Shown here: one piece after another, positions 37,903 through 46,836 of the stretch
How positions within the stretch are numbered: the stretch's first letter is position 1
How the letters are laid out: each line of letters begins with the position of its first letter
NCBI RefSeq assembly: GCF_000741535.1
Contig: NZ_JGYQ01000017.1
Span: forward strand, 1 to 59,495
Source: Bifidobacterium boum
GTDB lineage: Bacteria > Actinomycetota > Actinomycetes > Actinomycetales > Bifidobacteriaceae
Direction of reading: 5' to 3'
Length of the DNA: 59,495 nt
Position numbers and translations under genes: made by a program
Notes under the pieces: generated by a model
Databases searched by the model: none
What the model was told of the DNA's origin: nothing
The model's input: only the letters and a program-made list of their open reading frames with translations

Positions 37903-39032
37903 ACGTTACCTTCCGTCCTGCGTTCACGTTTGCGTCCGATAGTACGCCACCACGCCTGCTTCGACGGCTGACGGTCATGCGAACTGTGCGGCCAATGCTC
38001 TTCACCTTCAAGGGTGTGATGGCTTTGCTTGCCTGACTGATCGGCGTCTTCGGCGGCTATACTTGCCGCCAGTGCGGCAACAGGCGACAGATCCGCTTGC
38101 ACGGCCGCGTCAGCAGTGACGACATGCGCAGATTGGGGTTCTTGAGGTTGTACGACAGGCTCACTCCCAGGCGTTTGAACGGTGTCACCCGCAGCCGGCG
38201 TACCGGCATCATCGGCAGAATGCGCATGCTGGCGGATTGCCAGCGAGTGTTCACGCGCACTCAACGCCTCTTTGACACCTGGATTGTCTTCGAACACGTG
38301 CATGCCGAACACTTCAAGCGAATGAATCGGGTCATACTCGTCGGTGAGCATATCCATGACGATGAGATCCTGATACTTATTGTTTTCGGCATCCCACAAT
38401 GCGTCACGCGACGTGCCGGACGGGATGAACCCGAGCGACTGGTACACGGACAGTGAGCGCGTGTTCTTTTCCGGCACCGCAACCCAGATGCGATGCATGC
38501 CCAAGCCTGCCGGGCGAGGCGCGAAACCGAACGTCATGACGCGTGGCATCGCGTCACGTGAGTAGCCGCGGCCACGGTAATCCTTGCCGAGCACCACTTG
38601 GATGCGTGCGGAACGCGACCATCCGTCAATATCGATGAGGAAAATCATGCCGATGACATTGTTGGTCGCCTCAGCGTCGACGACACCATCGCCATCACGG
38701 TCGGCGTCGGTGAGAATCGCCCATGCGATAGTCGGACGGGATTCGGGGTCGCCGACACCGGGTTCAGCAGACGCACGTCCTTCGGACCATGCGACCGAGC
38801 GACGCACCCATGCGTTGACGGCGGCGCGTTCGGATGCTCGATCCTTGCCGGTGATGCCGGATGCGTTGTAAAACGCGTCGAGCTGGTCAAGACGTTCCAA
38901 ATCGTCAAGCACCGCCGGACGCAGATGCACCATTTCGCCGCGAATCGATGGAATAGTGATCCGGGGCGGCAATACGCGGCGTTCATCGCCGTCTGCTGCG
39001 CTGCCCACCACAGACTCAGTTTGTTCAGACAT
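37899..39032 (-). CDS. GNAT-family N-acetyltransferase (RimJ/RimL-like) with disordered tail
   Basis: A 377-residue protein. Residues ~25-215 form a GNAT domain: IRGEMVHLRPAVLDDLERLD at the start, a VVLGKDYRGRGYSRDAMPRV stretch with the acetyl-CoA pyrophosphate loop, and RIWVAVPEKNTRSLSVYQSL near its end, typical of RimJ/RimL enzymes. After ~250 the chain is low complexity (Ala, Gln, Glu, Asp) and ends with KQAWWRTIGRKRERR, a basic patch. Residues ~115-125 hold an acidic linker (ADRDGDGVVDAEATN). It likely acetylates an amino group on a protein or metabolite; the substrate is unknown. It is co-transcribed with the DUF2469 gene. Confidence 0.85.
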   Translation of the reverse strand: MSEQTESVVGSAADGDERRVLPPRITIPSIRGEMVHLRPAVLDDLERLDQLDAFYNASGITGKDRASERAAVNAWVRRSVAWSEGRASAEPGVGDPESRPTIAWAILTDADRDGDGVVDAEATNNVIGMIFLIDIDGWSRSARIQVVLGKDYRGRGYSRDAMPRVMTFGFAPRPAGLGMHRIWVAVPEKNTRSLSVYQSLGFIPSGTSRDALWDAENNKYQDLIVMDMLTDEYDPIHSLEVFGMHVFEDNPGVKEALSAREHSLAIRQHAHSADDAGTPAAGDTVQTPGSEPVVQPQEPQSAHVVTADAAVQADLSPVAALAASIAAEDADQSGKQSHHTLEGEEHWPHSSHDRQPSKQAWWRTIGRKRERRTEGNV

Positions 39033-39180
39033 TCGCTTTCATCCTCATAAGCGGAACCAATACGGTCCTATTCTAGCGAGGTACGCAACAATTTGCAGGA
39101 TTTGGGGTGAACCTGTACGGAACATGCGAATACATGCCCCTCGCGATGCCCCCAAACGCGCCATGCCCCCGGTCCGCACC

Positions 39181-39325
39181 TTCTGCCGACGCTCAGAAGT
39201 GTCCCAGCGTCGGCAAAAGCAAAAGCTCAACCTTCTGCCAACACTGAGGGAAGCGCAAGCGTCGGCAGAAGCAGAGACAAAACCCACTACCGACGCTCAC
39301 CCGTCAGTCAGCGTCGGCAGAAGCA
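39181..39325. repeat. Three consecutive palindromes of the CTTCTGCCGACGCT family (copies 2-4)
   Basis: The right arms AGCGTCGGCARAAG recur at ~39206, ~39259 and ~39310, each facing a left arm at ~39181 (intact), ~39233 (two changes: CCAACACT) and ~39287. Spacing is ~52-54 bases, and the loops of 11-14 bases differ in sequence. They lie in the intergenic region between the GNAT gene and the gat operon. Confidence 0.75.
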
Positions 39326-39346
39326 GAGAGGGGTCGGCGGGTACAC

Positions 39347-39382
39347 GACAGCCCCACAGAGTGTTGGCTCTGTGGGGCTGTC
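39347..39382 (-). terminator. Terminator hairpin downstream of gatB
   Basis: Perfect 15-bp arms GACAGCCCCACAGAG (39347-39361) and its complement (39368-39382), loop TGTTGG. It lies ~75 bases past the gatB stop. The T-run is on the plus-strand side (TTT), so it may stop either strand. Confidence 0.65.
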
Positions 39383-39454
39383 TTTGGTGATGTCAAGCGG
39401 CTGCACAACCATGCTCATTCAACACGCTCAGCGCGGTCGCTCAACCCGATCCGC

Positions 39455-40951
39455 TCAGTGCAGCTTCTTCATGACCAGCCCGCTGACCGCCTTGGCGTCA
39501 GCCTGGCCCTTCGTCGCACGCATCACGGCGCCGATGATCGCACCCATCGGCTTCATATTGCCGCTCTTGAGCTTCTCCACGATGTCCGGATTGTCGGCGA
39601 GCGCCTGGTCGACCGCGGCTTCGAGCGCGCCCGTATCTTGGACGACCTCGTAGCCGTGCTTCTTGACGACCTCGTCCGGAGTGCCTTCGCCGGCGAGCAC
39701 GCCGGAAACGGTCTTCTTCGCGAGCTTGTCGTTGAGCTTGCCGGAAGCGATGAGCTTCTCGACTTCGGCGACATCGGCCGGGGTGATCGGCAGTTCCTCA
39801 AGCGAAACGCCCTGGGCGTTCGCTTCGCGGGACAGTTCGCCAAGCCACCACTTCTTCGCGCCGGAAGCGGACGCACCGGCCTTGACGGTGTCCTCGATCA
39901 GGTCGAGCGCGTCGGCGTTGATGACGTCACGCATCTCAAGATCGGAGAACTTCCATTCCTTCTGCAGGCGGTTGCGACGCTCACGCGGCATCTCAGGCAT
40001 ATCCTTGGCGATGCGCTCGATGTGCTCCTTGGTGATATGCAGCATCACCAGGTCGGGATCCGGGAAGTAGCGGTAATCGTCGGCATCGGTTTTGACACGA
40101 CCGCCGGCAGTGGTCTGCGTGGCCTCGTCCCAGTGGCGGGTCTCCTGCAGCACTTCGCCACCGTCGGTCAAGAGCGCCGCCTGACGACGGATCTCGTAGA
40201 CGATGGTCTTCTCGATGCCGCGGAAGGAGTTCACGTTCTTCGTTTCCGAACGCGTACCCAGCGGGTCGGTGGGCTTGTTGCGCAGCGACACGTTGACATC
40301 GGCACGCATGTTGCCCTGTTCCATACGGGCGTGGGAAATGCCCAGGGCGCGCACAATATCGCGCAAGGTGCGCATATACGCGCCTGCGATTTCGGCGGCG
40401 CGCTCGCCCGCGCCTTCGATCGGCTTGGTGACGATCTCAATCAGCGGGACACCGGCACGGTTGTAGTCGACCAGCGAATGGTCAGCACCTTCGATACGGC
40501 CGTCGGCACCGCCCACGTGGGTGTTCTTGCCGGCATCGTCCTCAATGTGCGCGCGTTCGATCGGCACGCGGAAAATCGAGCCGTCATCCAGTTCGACATC
40601 CAGGTAACCGTTGCCGTTGGTCGGCTTGTCATACTGCGAGATCTGGTAGTCACGCGGCATGTCCGGGTAGAAGTAGTTCTTGCGGGCGAACTGGCTCCAT
40701 TCGGCGATTTCGCAATGCAGGGCGAGGCCCAGCTTGATGGCGAAATCGACCGCGGTCTCGTTGATCACCGGCAGGCTTCCCGGCAGGCCGAGGCTCACCG
40801 GGGTCAGCTGGGTGTTCGGTTCGCCGCCGAACTCGATATGCGCCGGGCAGAACAGTTTGGTGTTCGTGCACAGTTCGACGTGGGTCTCCAAGCCGATCAC
40901 CGGGTCGAACCGCTTGACGGCTTCAGAGAATTTCATCAGTTTTTCAGCCAT
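39455..40951 (-). CDS. gatB: Aspartyl/glutamyl-tRNA amidotransferase subunit B
   Basis: A 498-residue kinase-like subunit of GatCAB that phosphorylates Glu or Asp on misacylated tRNA so it can be amidated. Visible family parts are [71 protein letters not shown] and [16 protein letters not shown]. The C-terminal helical/tail domain that binds tRNA is complete ([19 protein letters not shown]). The start lies 20 bases after the gatA stop. With gatC and gatA it makes a three-gene operon in the order C-A-B on the minus strand. Confidence 0.97.
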   Translation of the reverse strand: MAEKLMKFSEAVKRFDPVIGLETHVELCTNTKLFCPAHIEFGGEPNTQLTPVSLGLPGSLPVINETAVDFAIKLGLALHCEIAEWSQFARKNYFYPDMPRDYQISQYDKPTNGNGYLDVELDDGSIFRVPIERAHIEDDAGKNTHVGGADGRIEGADHSLVDYNRAGVPLIEIVTKPIEGAGERAAEIAGAYMRTLRDIVRALGISHARMEQGNMRADVNVSLRNKPTDPLGTRSETKNVNSFRGIEKTIVYEIRRQAALLTDGGEVLQETRHWDEATQTTAGGRVKTDADDYRYFPDPDLVMLHITKEHIERIAKDMPEMPRERRNRLQKEWKFSDLEMRDVINADALDLIEDTVKAGASASGAKKWWLGELSREANAQGVSLEELPITPADVAEVEKLIASGKLNDKLAKKTVSGVLAGEGTPDEVVKKHGYEVVQDTGALEAAVDQALADNPDIVEKLKSGNMKPMGAIIGAVMRATKGQADAKAVSGLVMKKLH

Positions 40952-40970
40952 TTGTCTTCGTCCTCCGGTT

Positions 40971-42500
40971 TCAGGCGTTCAGCCACGGCGTGGCCATCTT
41001 CGTGAGGATATTACCGCCCCACTGCTCTTCCAAAGCCGCTTCAAGCGCGGCGGCAGGCTTGTACATGGCCTCGTCGTGGCGCTGCGGCGCGAAGAACTGG
41101 AAGCCGACCGGCATGCCGTTATCCGACAGGCCGCACGGGATGGACATGGCGGGCACGCCGGCCATGTTCGCAGGGATGGTCGCCACATCGCCCAAATACA
41201 TGGACAGCGGGTCGCTGGTCTTCTCGCCGAAGTGGAAGGCGGTGCTCGGGGCGGTCGGGGACACGAGCACGTCAACCTGTTCGAAGGCCTTGTTGAAGTC
41301 GTCGATCACCAGGGTGCGCACCTTCTGCGCGGAACCGTACCAGGCGTCGTAGTAGCCGGCGGACAGCGCGTACGTGCCGAGGATGATACGGCGCTTGACT
41401 TCGTCGCCGAATCCGGCTTCACGCGTATAAGCCATCATGTTGGCGGAGGTCTGTGGCACGCCGGCCGGCGGCATGACGCGCAGGCCGTAGCGCATGCCAT
41501 CGTAGCGGGCCAGATTGGAGCTGACTTCGGACGGCATGATGATGTAGTACGCGCTCAGCGAGTACGGCAGATGCGGAAGGCTGACTTCCTTGACTTCGGC
41601 GCCCATGGATTCCAGCAGCTTGACCGCTTCGTTGAACCGGGCGGCGACGCCGGCTTCGAAGCCTTCACCGCCGATTTCCTTGATCAGGCCGACGCGTACG
41701 CCCTTCAGGTCACGCTTCAAGCCTTCACGGGCCGCAGCGGCGACCGGCGGGACCGGGGCGGGGATGGACGTGGAATCACGGCGATCGTTGCCTCCGATAA
41801 CCTCGTGCAGCAAAGCGGTGTCCAGTACAGTGCGGGCGCACGGGCCAATCTGGTCAAGCGAGGACGCCATGGCGATGGCGCCGTAGCGGCTCACACCACC
41901 GTACGTGGGCTTGACGCCCACGGTTCCGGTGAACGCGCCCGGCTGGCGGATGGAACCGCCAGTATCAGTGCCGAGGGCGAGCGGCGCCTCATAGGAACCG
42001 ACCGCAGACGCGGAACCGCCGCCGGAACCGCCCGGCACGCGGGTCGCATCCCACGGGTTGTGGGTGTTGCCGAACGCGGAATGCTCGGTCGAAGAGCCTT
42101 GCGCGAACTCATCAAGGTTGGTCTTGCCGAGAATCGGCATGCCGGCAGCCTTGATCTTCTCGATAACCGTGGCATCGTACGGCGGCACCCAGCCTTCGAG
42201 AATCTTCGAGGCGGCGGTCGTGGGGATGCCCTTGGTGACGATCATGTCCTTGATCGCAATAGGTACGCCGGCAAGCTCCGGCAGGCCTTCCGTGTCGCCC
42301 GCGGCGAGCTTCTTGTCGAAGGCGTCAGCCTGAGCGAGCGCCTCCTTGCCGGAGACGTGCAGGAAGGCGTTGACCGTCGGCTCGGCGGCCTCGATGACAT
42401 CAAGATGCGCTTGGGTCAATTCGCGGCTGGAGACTTCTTTGGAACGGATTTTCTCCGCCATCTGTGCGGCGGACAGTTTCACGAGTTCAGCGTTGCTCAT
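40971..42500 (-). CDS. gatA: Glutamyl-tRNA amidotransferase subunit A
   Basis: A 509-residue amidase that frees ammonia from glutamine and passes it to GatB. The amidase signature is visible: the Lys in [14 protein letters not shown], the Ser-cis-Ser region [15 protein letters not shown], then [17 protein letters not shown] with the nucleophilic Ser. GTG-ATG-ATG precede SNAEL. I choose the second ATG at 42500 because GGGAGAG then gives normal spacing, although 42503 is also possible. The start overlaps the gatC stop, so the genes are coupled. Confidence 0.97.
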   Translation of the reverse strand: MSNAELVKLSAAQMAEKIRSKEVSSRELTQAHLDVIEAAEPTVNAFLHVSGKEALAQADAFDKKLAAGDTEGLPELAGVPIAIKDMIVTKGIPTTAASKILEGWVPPYDATVIEKIKAAGMPILGKTNLDEFAQGSSTEHSAFGNTHNPWDATRVPGGSGGGSASAVGSYEAPLALGTDTGGSIRQPGAFTGTVGVKPTYGGVSRYGAIAMASSLDQIGPCARTVLDTALLHEVIGGNDRRDSTSIPAPVPPVAAAAREGLKRDLKGVRVGLIKEIGGEGFEAGVAARFNEAVKLLESMGAEVKEVSLPHLPYSLSAYYIIMPSEVSSNLARYDGMRYGLRVMPPAGVPQTSANMMAYTREAGFGDEVKRRIILGTYALSAGYYDAWYGSAQKVRTLVIDDFNKAFEQVDVLVSPTAPSTAFHFGEKTSDPLSMYLGDVATIPANMAGVPAMSIPCGLSDNGMPVGFQFFAPQRHDEAMYKPAAALEAALEEQWGGNILTKMATPWLNA

Positions 42501-42502
42501 CA

Positions 42503-42805
42503 TCACTCTCCCAGGATCTGCGGGGCGACGAACATGCCCTGATCGGTCGCAGGGGCGCCGGCGAGCGCCTCCTCTTGCGTCAGCGGGGTCACGGCGACGT
42601 CGGGGCGCAGGTACGCCTCAAGCGGGACCGGGTTGGCGGTCGGCGGGACATCGTCCGTAGCCACCTTCTGGACTTCGTCAATCGCGTCGGCGACAGCGTT
42701 GAGTTCGCTCTGCATACGGGTGATTTCCTCATCCGTCAGGGCGATTCTGGCCAAATCGGCCAGATGCTCGATTTCTTCACGTGTGAATGTTGCCATGCCC
42801 TCCAC
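42503..42805 (-). CDS. gatC: Glutamyl-tRNA amidotransferase subunit C
   Basis: A 100-residue subunit that wraps around GatA and stabilises the complex. Family motifs are [20 protein letters not shown], with the N-terminal helix pair, and [19 protein letters not shown] near the end. GGAGGG lies before the ATG. This is the first gene of gatCAB. Because bifidobacteria need transamidation for Gln-tRNA and/or Asn-tRNA, the operon is essential in most members; this is family knowledge. Confidence 0.96.
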   Translation of the reverse strand: MEGMATFTREEIEHLADLARIALTDEEITRMQSELNAVADAIDEVQKVATDDVPPTANPVPLEAYLRPDVAVTPLTQEEALAGAPATDQGMFVAPQILGE

Positions 42806-42896
42806 TATATGAGCCGAGTGTGACGTAGGGGTGCATGTGGCGATGCAGGAAAACCTTCGCCGAATGAGCCGCGGGACGCCACTCGTACATACGCCA

Positions 42897-42941
42897 AGGG
42901 CCTTGTGCCGAAACCAGGGTATGGTTCCGACACAAGGCCCT
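42897..42941. repeat. 19-bp inverted repeat (hairpin)
   Basis: Arms 42897-42915 and 42923-42941 (AGGGCCTTGTG core) pair with two mismatches and a 7-base loop AGGGTAT. It lies between gatC and the LPXTG remnant. It has no T-run on either side. Its role may be a terminator for the older minus-strand gene. Confidence 0.65.
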
Positions 42942-43031
42942 GAGCGGCACTGTGCACACGTTCAATCTGCAGCCATGAACACCGGCATGCGATCACAACG
43001 CACAATCACAACGTGGCATCACACCGCCCGA

Positions 43032-43270
43032 TCACACAGTCGTGTTTCGGCGCGAACGCACAATCACGATCACGCCTGCGGTGCCGAGCAGCGCCACCGG
43101 TGAGCGGCAGTTGCGCGATGCTGTGCACATTCTCGACAGTCAGCGAATTGCTGCCCTTGCTGTCCACGGCAGTCGGGGTGACCAGGCCATACGGGTCGGA
43201 TGCTTCCCCGATCACCGGTATCGTGCTGCATCATAGTCTTCGTCTGGGTTTAGCGATGGACCGTCGCTGA
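43032..43270 (-). pseudogene. Remnant of an LPXTG-anchored surface protein (C-terminal end, frameshifted)
   Basis: On the minus strand a short frame reads DSKGSNSLTVENVHSIAQ followed by LPLTGG, a sortase signal. After the glycines the hydrophobic helix appears only in a shifted frame: ALLGTAGVIVIVRSRRNTTV then a stop. This is a typical anchor helix plus basic tail broken by a frameshift. Upstream, PDEDYDAARYR is in yet another frame and joins VIGEASDPYG through a one-base slip. The rest of the gene is gone. Its 5' end overlaps the last codons of the TrmH-like gene, so decay may have reached the neighbour. The call rests on the anchor pattern only. Confidence 0.65.
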
Positions 43271-44131
43271 TGAGCCGCTTTCCGACGCTGCGCCCGGCCC
43301 ATCGATCACCGCATGCTGGGCGACCCAGCTGTGCATCGCAACGGCCGCGGCGGCACCGGCATTGATTGAGCGGACCGAACCGAACTGGGAAATATACACG
43401 ACATCGTCCGCTTGGTCGAGCGCCGCCTGGGACAGGCCGGGGCCTTCTGCGCCGAACAGCAGGAGGCAGCGTTCGGGGAATCGGTATCGTTCCATTGGTA
43501 CAGCGCCGGGAAGAATATCAAGCGCGATGATTTTCGCGTGGTGTAGGGTGTCCAAGCGGTGCGCCGACTGGGTTTGCTGGCGCTGCTCGTCAGCGGACAA
43601 CGGCCGATGCCGGCTTTGCGCACGGATGATGCGGGCGTTGACGCGGGCTTGTTCGGCGGCAATTTCACCGGCGATCCGATACCGCCAGGATGCTGCCAGT
43701 TCCCGGATGGACGGATGATAGTCGACATGCTGGTACAGTTCGGTCATCAGCGCGCCTTTGCGATTCCACTTGTGCGGGCCGACGATGTGGACGCGGGAGG
43801 CGCCGAACGCGTTGGCGCTGCGGACCGCGGAACCGATATTGAAATCGTGGGTCCAGTTTTCGACGGCGATTTCATACGGGTATCGGCTGCGGGCGTCAAG
43901 ATCAGCTTTGATTGCCGCCACGGTCCAGTATCGGTAACGGTCAAGCACGTTGCGGCGGTCACCGTGGTCAAGGAGCTCGGTGTCATACCGGGCGTCGAAG
44001 GTCGGCGTGCCGGGGATGTCCGGCCGCGGCTCACCCGGGTGCTCTTCATTCCACGGACCGACACCGATTTCGCGGAATATCGGCTCGCCTGACTGTTGCA
44101 CTTGCTTGGTGTATTCGCTTGGTTCGTGCAC
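43250..44131 (-). CDS. TrmH/SpoU-family RNA 2'-O-methyltransferase
   Basis: A 293-residue SPOUT methyltransferase using S-adenosylmethionine. All three SpoU motifs are visible: HDFNIGSAVRSANAFGASRV (motif 1), LLLFGAEGPGLSQAAL (motif 2) and GSVRSINAGAAAAVAMHSW (motif 3), which together form the knotted cofactor site. The N-terminal ~75 residues are an extension that may bind the RNA. The target, a tRNA or rRNA position, cannot be told. The start is a GTG at 44131, with weak AGGC upstream; no later Met would keep motif 1. The C-terminal tail ESGSSATVHR reads into the surface-protein remnant and may be newly acquired. Confidence 0.88.
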   Translation of the reverse strand: MHEPSEYTKQVQQSGEPIFREIGVGPWNEEHPGEPRPDIPGTPTFDARYDTELLDHGDRRNVLDRYRYWTVAAIKADLDARSRYPYEIAVENWTHDFNIGSAVRSANAFGASRVHIVGPHKWNRKGALMTELYQHVDYHPSIRELAASWRYRIAGEIAAEQARVNARIIRAQSRHRPLSADEQRQQTQSAHRLDTLHHAKIIALDILPGAVPMERYRFPERCLLLFGAEGPGLSQAALDQADDVVYISQFGSVRSINAGAAAAVAMHSWVAQHAVIDGPGAASESGSSATVHR

Positions 44132-44231
44132 CTGTTGCCTGCCCTCGCTGTTCTGTCGCCGCCGTAGCGTACCGTCCGCTCCCTCCGTTCGCTGTACAGT
44201 GCGGGAAGTGCGGCGCGGGGTACGCGATGTA

Positions 44232-44930
44232 TTATTCGGCTCTCAACTCACGTTCGTCAAACACCTGGATCAGCGGCAACGTGGTGTGTTCTGAGGTGAC
44301 CGGGTTGATGACTTCGATATGCTGTCGCTCTCCGGCGACATGATCGGCATCGCCGACCCCGCCGATCAGTGAGGCGACGGCGATGACCTTGGCGCCCTCA
44401 TGTTCGACGATGCTGAAATCGAGACTCAATTCATTGCCGTTGCGCAGAGTGACCAGCGAGGAAGTCTGTACGTACGATTTTTCGGACAGCCAGGCGTCCA
44501 ACAGGATCACGCGTTTGCCGGCGATGGATGGGCCTTTTACGGACGGGTAGACGAAATCCATGACGAAACCGTCGAGGTCTTCTCCGCGTGAGGCGGCCGC
44601 AAGAATCACCGCGGATACCAGCGGGACAGCGGCGGCGGTCAGTGCGCCGACCGCGTCGAAATCATCGACCCCATAGCCTTGTTCTTCCAGAGCGTCGAGC
44701 AACACATGACCGACGGTCGCAGCGGTACGGTGGTCGAAAGCCACCGCATACAGCTCGCTGAAGGGTTTGCCGCTCACCGCCTGGGTGAGGACCTGCCGCA
44801 GCTGTTCACGCGGTTCGAGCATGGCGAATGATGCCGCGTCATGCGCAGCGGCGTTGCCGGCACTTGTCTCGGTGGCGCTGCCGGTGGATCCCGTGCGTCT
44901 GAACGTCTGGTTCTCGCTGTTCTCAGTCAT
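44232..44930 (-). CDS. Phosphoribosyltransferase-fold protein, PyrE-like with altered PRPP loop
   Basis: A 232-residue protein with an orotate-phosphoribosyltransferase-like layout: FDAVGALTAAAVPLVSAVI corresponds to the GxxxGGxP region, and VILLDAWLSEKSYVQTSSLV sits where the PRPP-binding motif VVVDDVVTTGGS should be. The acidic pair and the glycine loop are missing, so catalysis is doubtful and a regulatory or nucleotide-binding role is possible. The N-terminal ~35 residues are Ser/Thr/Ala rich. A TAGAGT box lies 6 nt before the ATG and there is no Shine-Dalgarno, suggesting a leaderless mRNA. It sits between rmuC and the methyltransferase gene. Confidence 0.75.
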   Translation of the reverse strand: MTENSENQTFRRTGSTGSATETSAGNAAAHDAASFAMLEPREQLRQVLTQAVSGKPFSELYAVAFDHRTAATVGHVLLDALEEQGYGVDDFDAVGALTAAAVPLVSAVILAAASRGEDLDGFVMDFVYPSVKGPSIAGKRVILLDAWLSEKSYVQTSSLVTLRNGNELSLDFSIVEHEGAKVIAVASLIGGVGDADHVAGERQHIEVINPVTSEHTTLPLIQVFDERELRAE

Positions 44931-44964
44931 ACTGCTACTCTACCTACGCTTCCGTACGACGCCG

Positions 44965-46311
44965 TCAGCTTTCACTGCTGTCAGGTTGGACTTCGGGGGC
45001 GGTCAGTTCGCGGACATCGGCTTTGTCGGGTTCGATGGGCGTCACGGCGGCGATGACTTTGTTGCCGTCGATCTTCTGCAGTTTGCGGGCGGTGACCAAC
45101 ACACGTGATTCCAGCGAAGCGGCGAATTGGTTGTATGCGCCGACCGTTCTGGTGATGGCGGAACCGAGCTTGTTGGCTTTGTCTCCGAGTGTGGAGAAAC
45201 GCTCATACAGCTCGCGGGACAGGTCGAACAGCTCTTTGGCGTCATCCGTCAGGCTTTGCTGCTGCCAGGCGAAGGCGACCGATTTCAGCACCGCCCACAG
45301 CGTAACCGGTGAGGTCAATGCGACTTTCTGCGCGAACGCGTCGTCGAGTAGGGTCGGGTCCGCTTGCAACGCGGCTTGAAGTAGGGACTCGTTGGGAATG
45401 AAGGCGATTACGAAATCCGGCGTGGTGTCAAAAGCGTTCCAATAGGCTTTGTTGCCCAGTGTTTTGACATGCTCGCGCAGCGCTTTGGCGTGAGCCTGCA
45501 ACAGCTGATCTCGGCGAGCAAGCTCCTCCGAGGATGCGGTGTCGGGGATGGCGCAAGCACGCTGGTAATCCGCGTAGGGGACTTTCGCATCGATCGGGAT
45601 GCTTTTGTTGCCCGGCAGGTGAATCACCATGTCCGGACGCTGCGTGGAGCCGTCCGCCCCGTCCACCACGACCTGTGTATCGAAGTCGACGTGCTCGAGC
45701 AGGCCAGCGGACTCCACAATATTGCGCAGCTGTGCCTCGCCCCAGGCGCCTCGCACCTTGTTGTCACGCAATGCGGCGGACAGGGAGCTGGTTTCTTTGT
45801 CGAGCCGCGCCTGCTGGTCACCCAACCCCTTGAGCTGCTCGCCGAGCGCCCCCATCTCGCGTTTGCGGCCTTCTTCGATATCGGCGACCTTTTGCTGCAA
45901 CGCATCGAGATTCTTCTGCACGGGAGCAAGCGCGGAGAGCACTTTGCTTTGCTCGGTCAGGTTTTTCGCCTGCTCTTGGCGTTTGCGGTCCTCTTCGGTC
46001 TGGGCTCGCTCACGCTCACGCTGGATGCGGATCTGCTCGGCCTGTTGAGCTTGGGACAGCTGGGATTTCACGAATTGCAGCTGTTCTTGCAGACCGCCGA
46101 TTTGTGCACGATACTGTGCTACCTGTGCTGTGAGCTCGCCGATCTGCACGCGCGCGGATTCAACGTCGCCGCGGGCGGCGTCGAGCTCCTGCCGGTTCGC
46201 CCCACGGGCGTCCTGCTGTCCTTTGCTGCGGCCTATCATGAACCCCGCCACGGCCCCCAGAACCGCGACGACGATGACCAGCGCCAGTACCTCAACCACA
46301 TTATCGAACAT
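44965..46311 (-). CDS. rmuC: RmuC-family DNA recombination protein
   Basis: A 448-residue protein. One N-terminal membrane helix (EVLALVIVVAVLGAVAGFMI) is followed by a long coiled coil of ~130 residues rich in Gln, Arg and Glu, then the RmuC domain: VRGAWGEAQLRNIVESAGLL, RPDMVIHLPGNKSIPIDAKV and YADYQRAC. The IDAKVPYADY stretch resembles a nuclease-fold Asp-x-Lys motif. RmuC proteins limit recombination at inverted repeats; the mechanism is not well defined. The C-terminal tail is acidic. It is the first gene before the phosphoribosyltransferase-like gene on the same strand. Confidence 0.92.
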   Translation of the reverse strand: MFDNVVEVLALVIVVAVLGAVAGFMIGRSKGQQDARGANRQELDAARGDVESARVQIGELTAQVAQYRAQIGGLQEQLQFVKSQLSQAQQAEQIRIQRERERAQTEEDRKRQEQAKNLTEQSKVLSALAPVQKNLDALQQKVADIEEGRKREMGALGEQLKGLGDQQARLDKETSSLSAALRDNKVRGAWGEAQLRNIVESAGLLEHVDFDTQVVVDGADGSTQRPDMVIHLPGNKSIPIDAKVPYADYQRACAIPDTASSEELARRDQLLQAHAKALREHVKTLGNKAYWNAFDTTPDFVIAFIPNESLLQAALQADPTLLDDAFAQKVALTSPVTLWAVLKSVAFAWQQQSLTDDAKELFDLSRELYERFSTLGDKANKLGSAITRTVGAYNQFAASLESRVLVTARKLQKIDGNKVIAAVTPIEPDKADVRELTAPEVQPDSSES

Positions 46312-46356
46312 ATGTTCTAGTCAACAGCAAGCCATGGACGCGACGGGGCGACACGG

Positions 46357-46635
46357 TTATTTCACGAGGCGAGACACCGCTTCAGAGACTTCCTGGAGTT
46401 TGGCATCCGCCACTTGGCCACCCTGTTCGACCGCTTCGCGCACGCAATGGTCGAGATGGTCGTCCAGCAGCAGCATGGATACCGATTTCAATGCGGATTC
46501 CACTGCGGCGATTTGCGTAAGAATATCGATGCAATATCTGTCGTCATCCACCATGCGACCGATTGCTTTGACTTGCCCTTCAATGCGATGCATTCTCTTC
46601 TGGATGTTCTTCTTGTCGCCCGCATAACCGTTCAT
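46357..46635 (-). CDS. csoR: Copper-sensing repressor CsoR
   Basis: A 92-residue all-helical repressor of the CsoR/RcnR family. The Cu(I) ligands Cys-His-Cys are visible: Cys in DDDRYCIDILTQ, then His and Cys in LLDDHLDHCVREAV. The N-terminal helix MHRIEGQVKAIGRMVDDD is the family signature. Copper binding releases DNA and turns on export. The ATG at 46635 has GGAAGG at good spacing; the GTG at 46638 is an alternative. It is transcribed divergently from the copper ATPase, with a palindromic operator between them, so it very likely controls both. Confidence 0.93.
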   Translation of the reverse strand: MNGYAGDKKNIQKRMHRIEGQVKAIGRMVDDDRYCIDILTQIAAVESALKSVSMLLLDDHLDHCVREAVEQGGQVADAKLQEVSEAVSRLVK

Positions 46636-46685
46636 CACGCCGCCTTCCGTTCCGTTATCCCGAGGGCTGAATACTCTTGTTCAGT

Positions 46686-46704
46686 ATACCCCATATGGGT
46701 ATAT
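46686..46704. promoter_or_regulatory. CsoR operator palindrome
   Basis: TATACCC-CATAT-GGGTATA is a 7+5+7 palindrome that resembles the GC-centred, AT-flanked boxes bound by CsoR. It sits ~50 bases upstream of csoR and ~130 bases upstream of copA, in the divergent gap. The overlapping TATATA could serve as a -10 box for copA. Confidence 0.75.
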
Positions 46705-46836
46705 ATCAAAGTGTTTGCCAACAGTGCAGACACGACCCACGTGCCAGACACGCCGGGCCGGTGGCAGATTGCCGCCATCTTCGCCAGCCGGTCACCACCG
46801 ACTGCAACGATGAAAGACAACACAAGGAGGAGGCGC

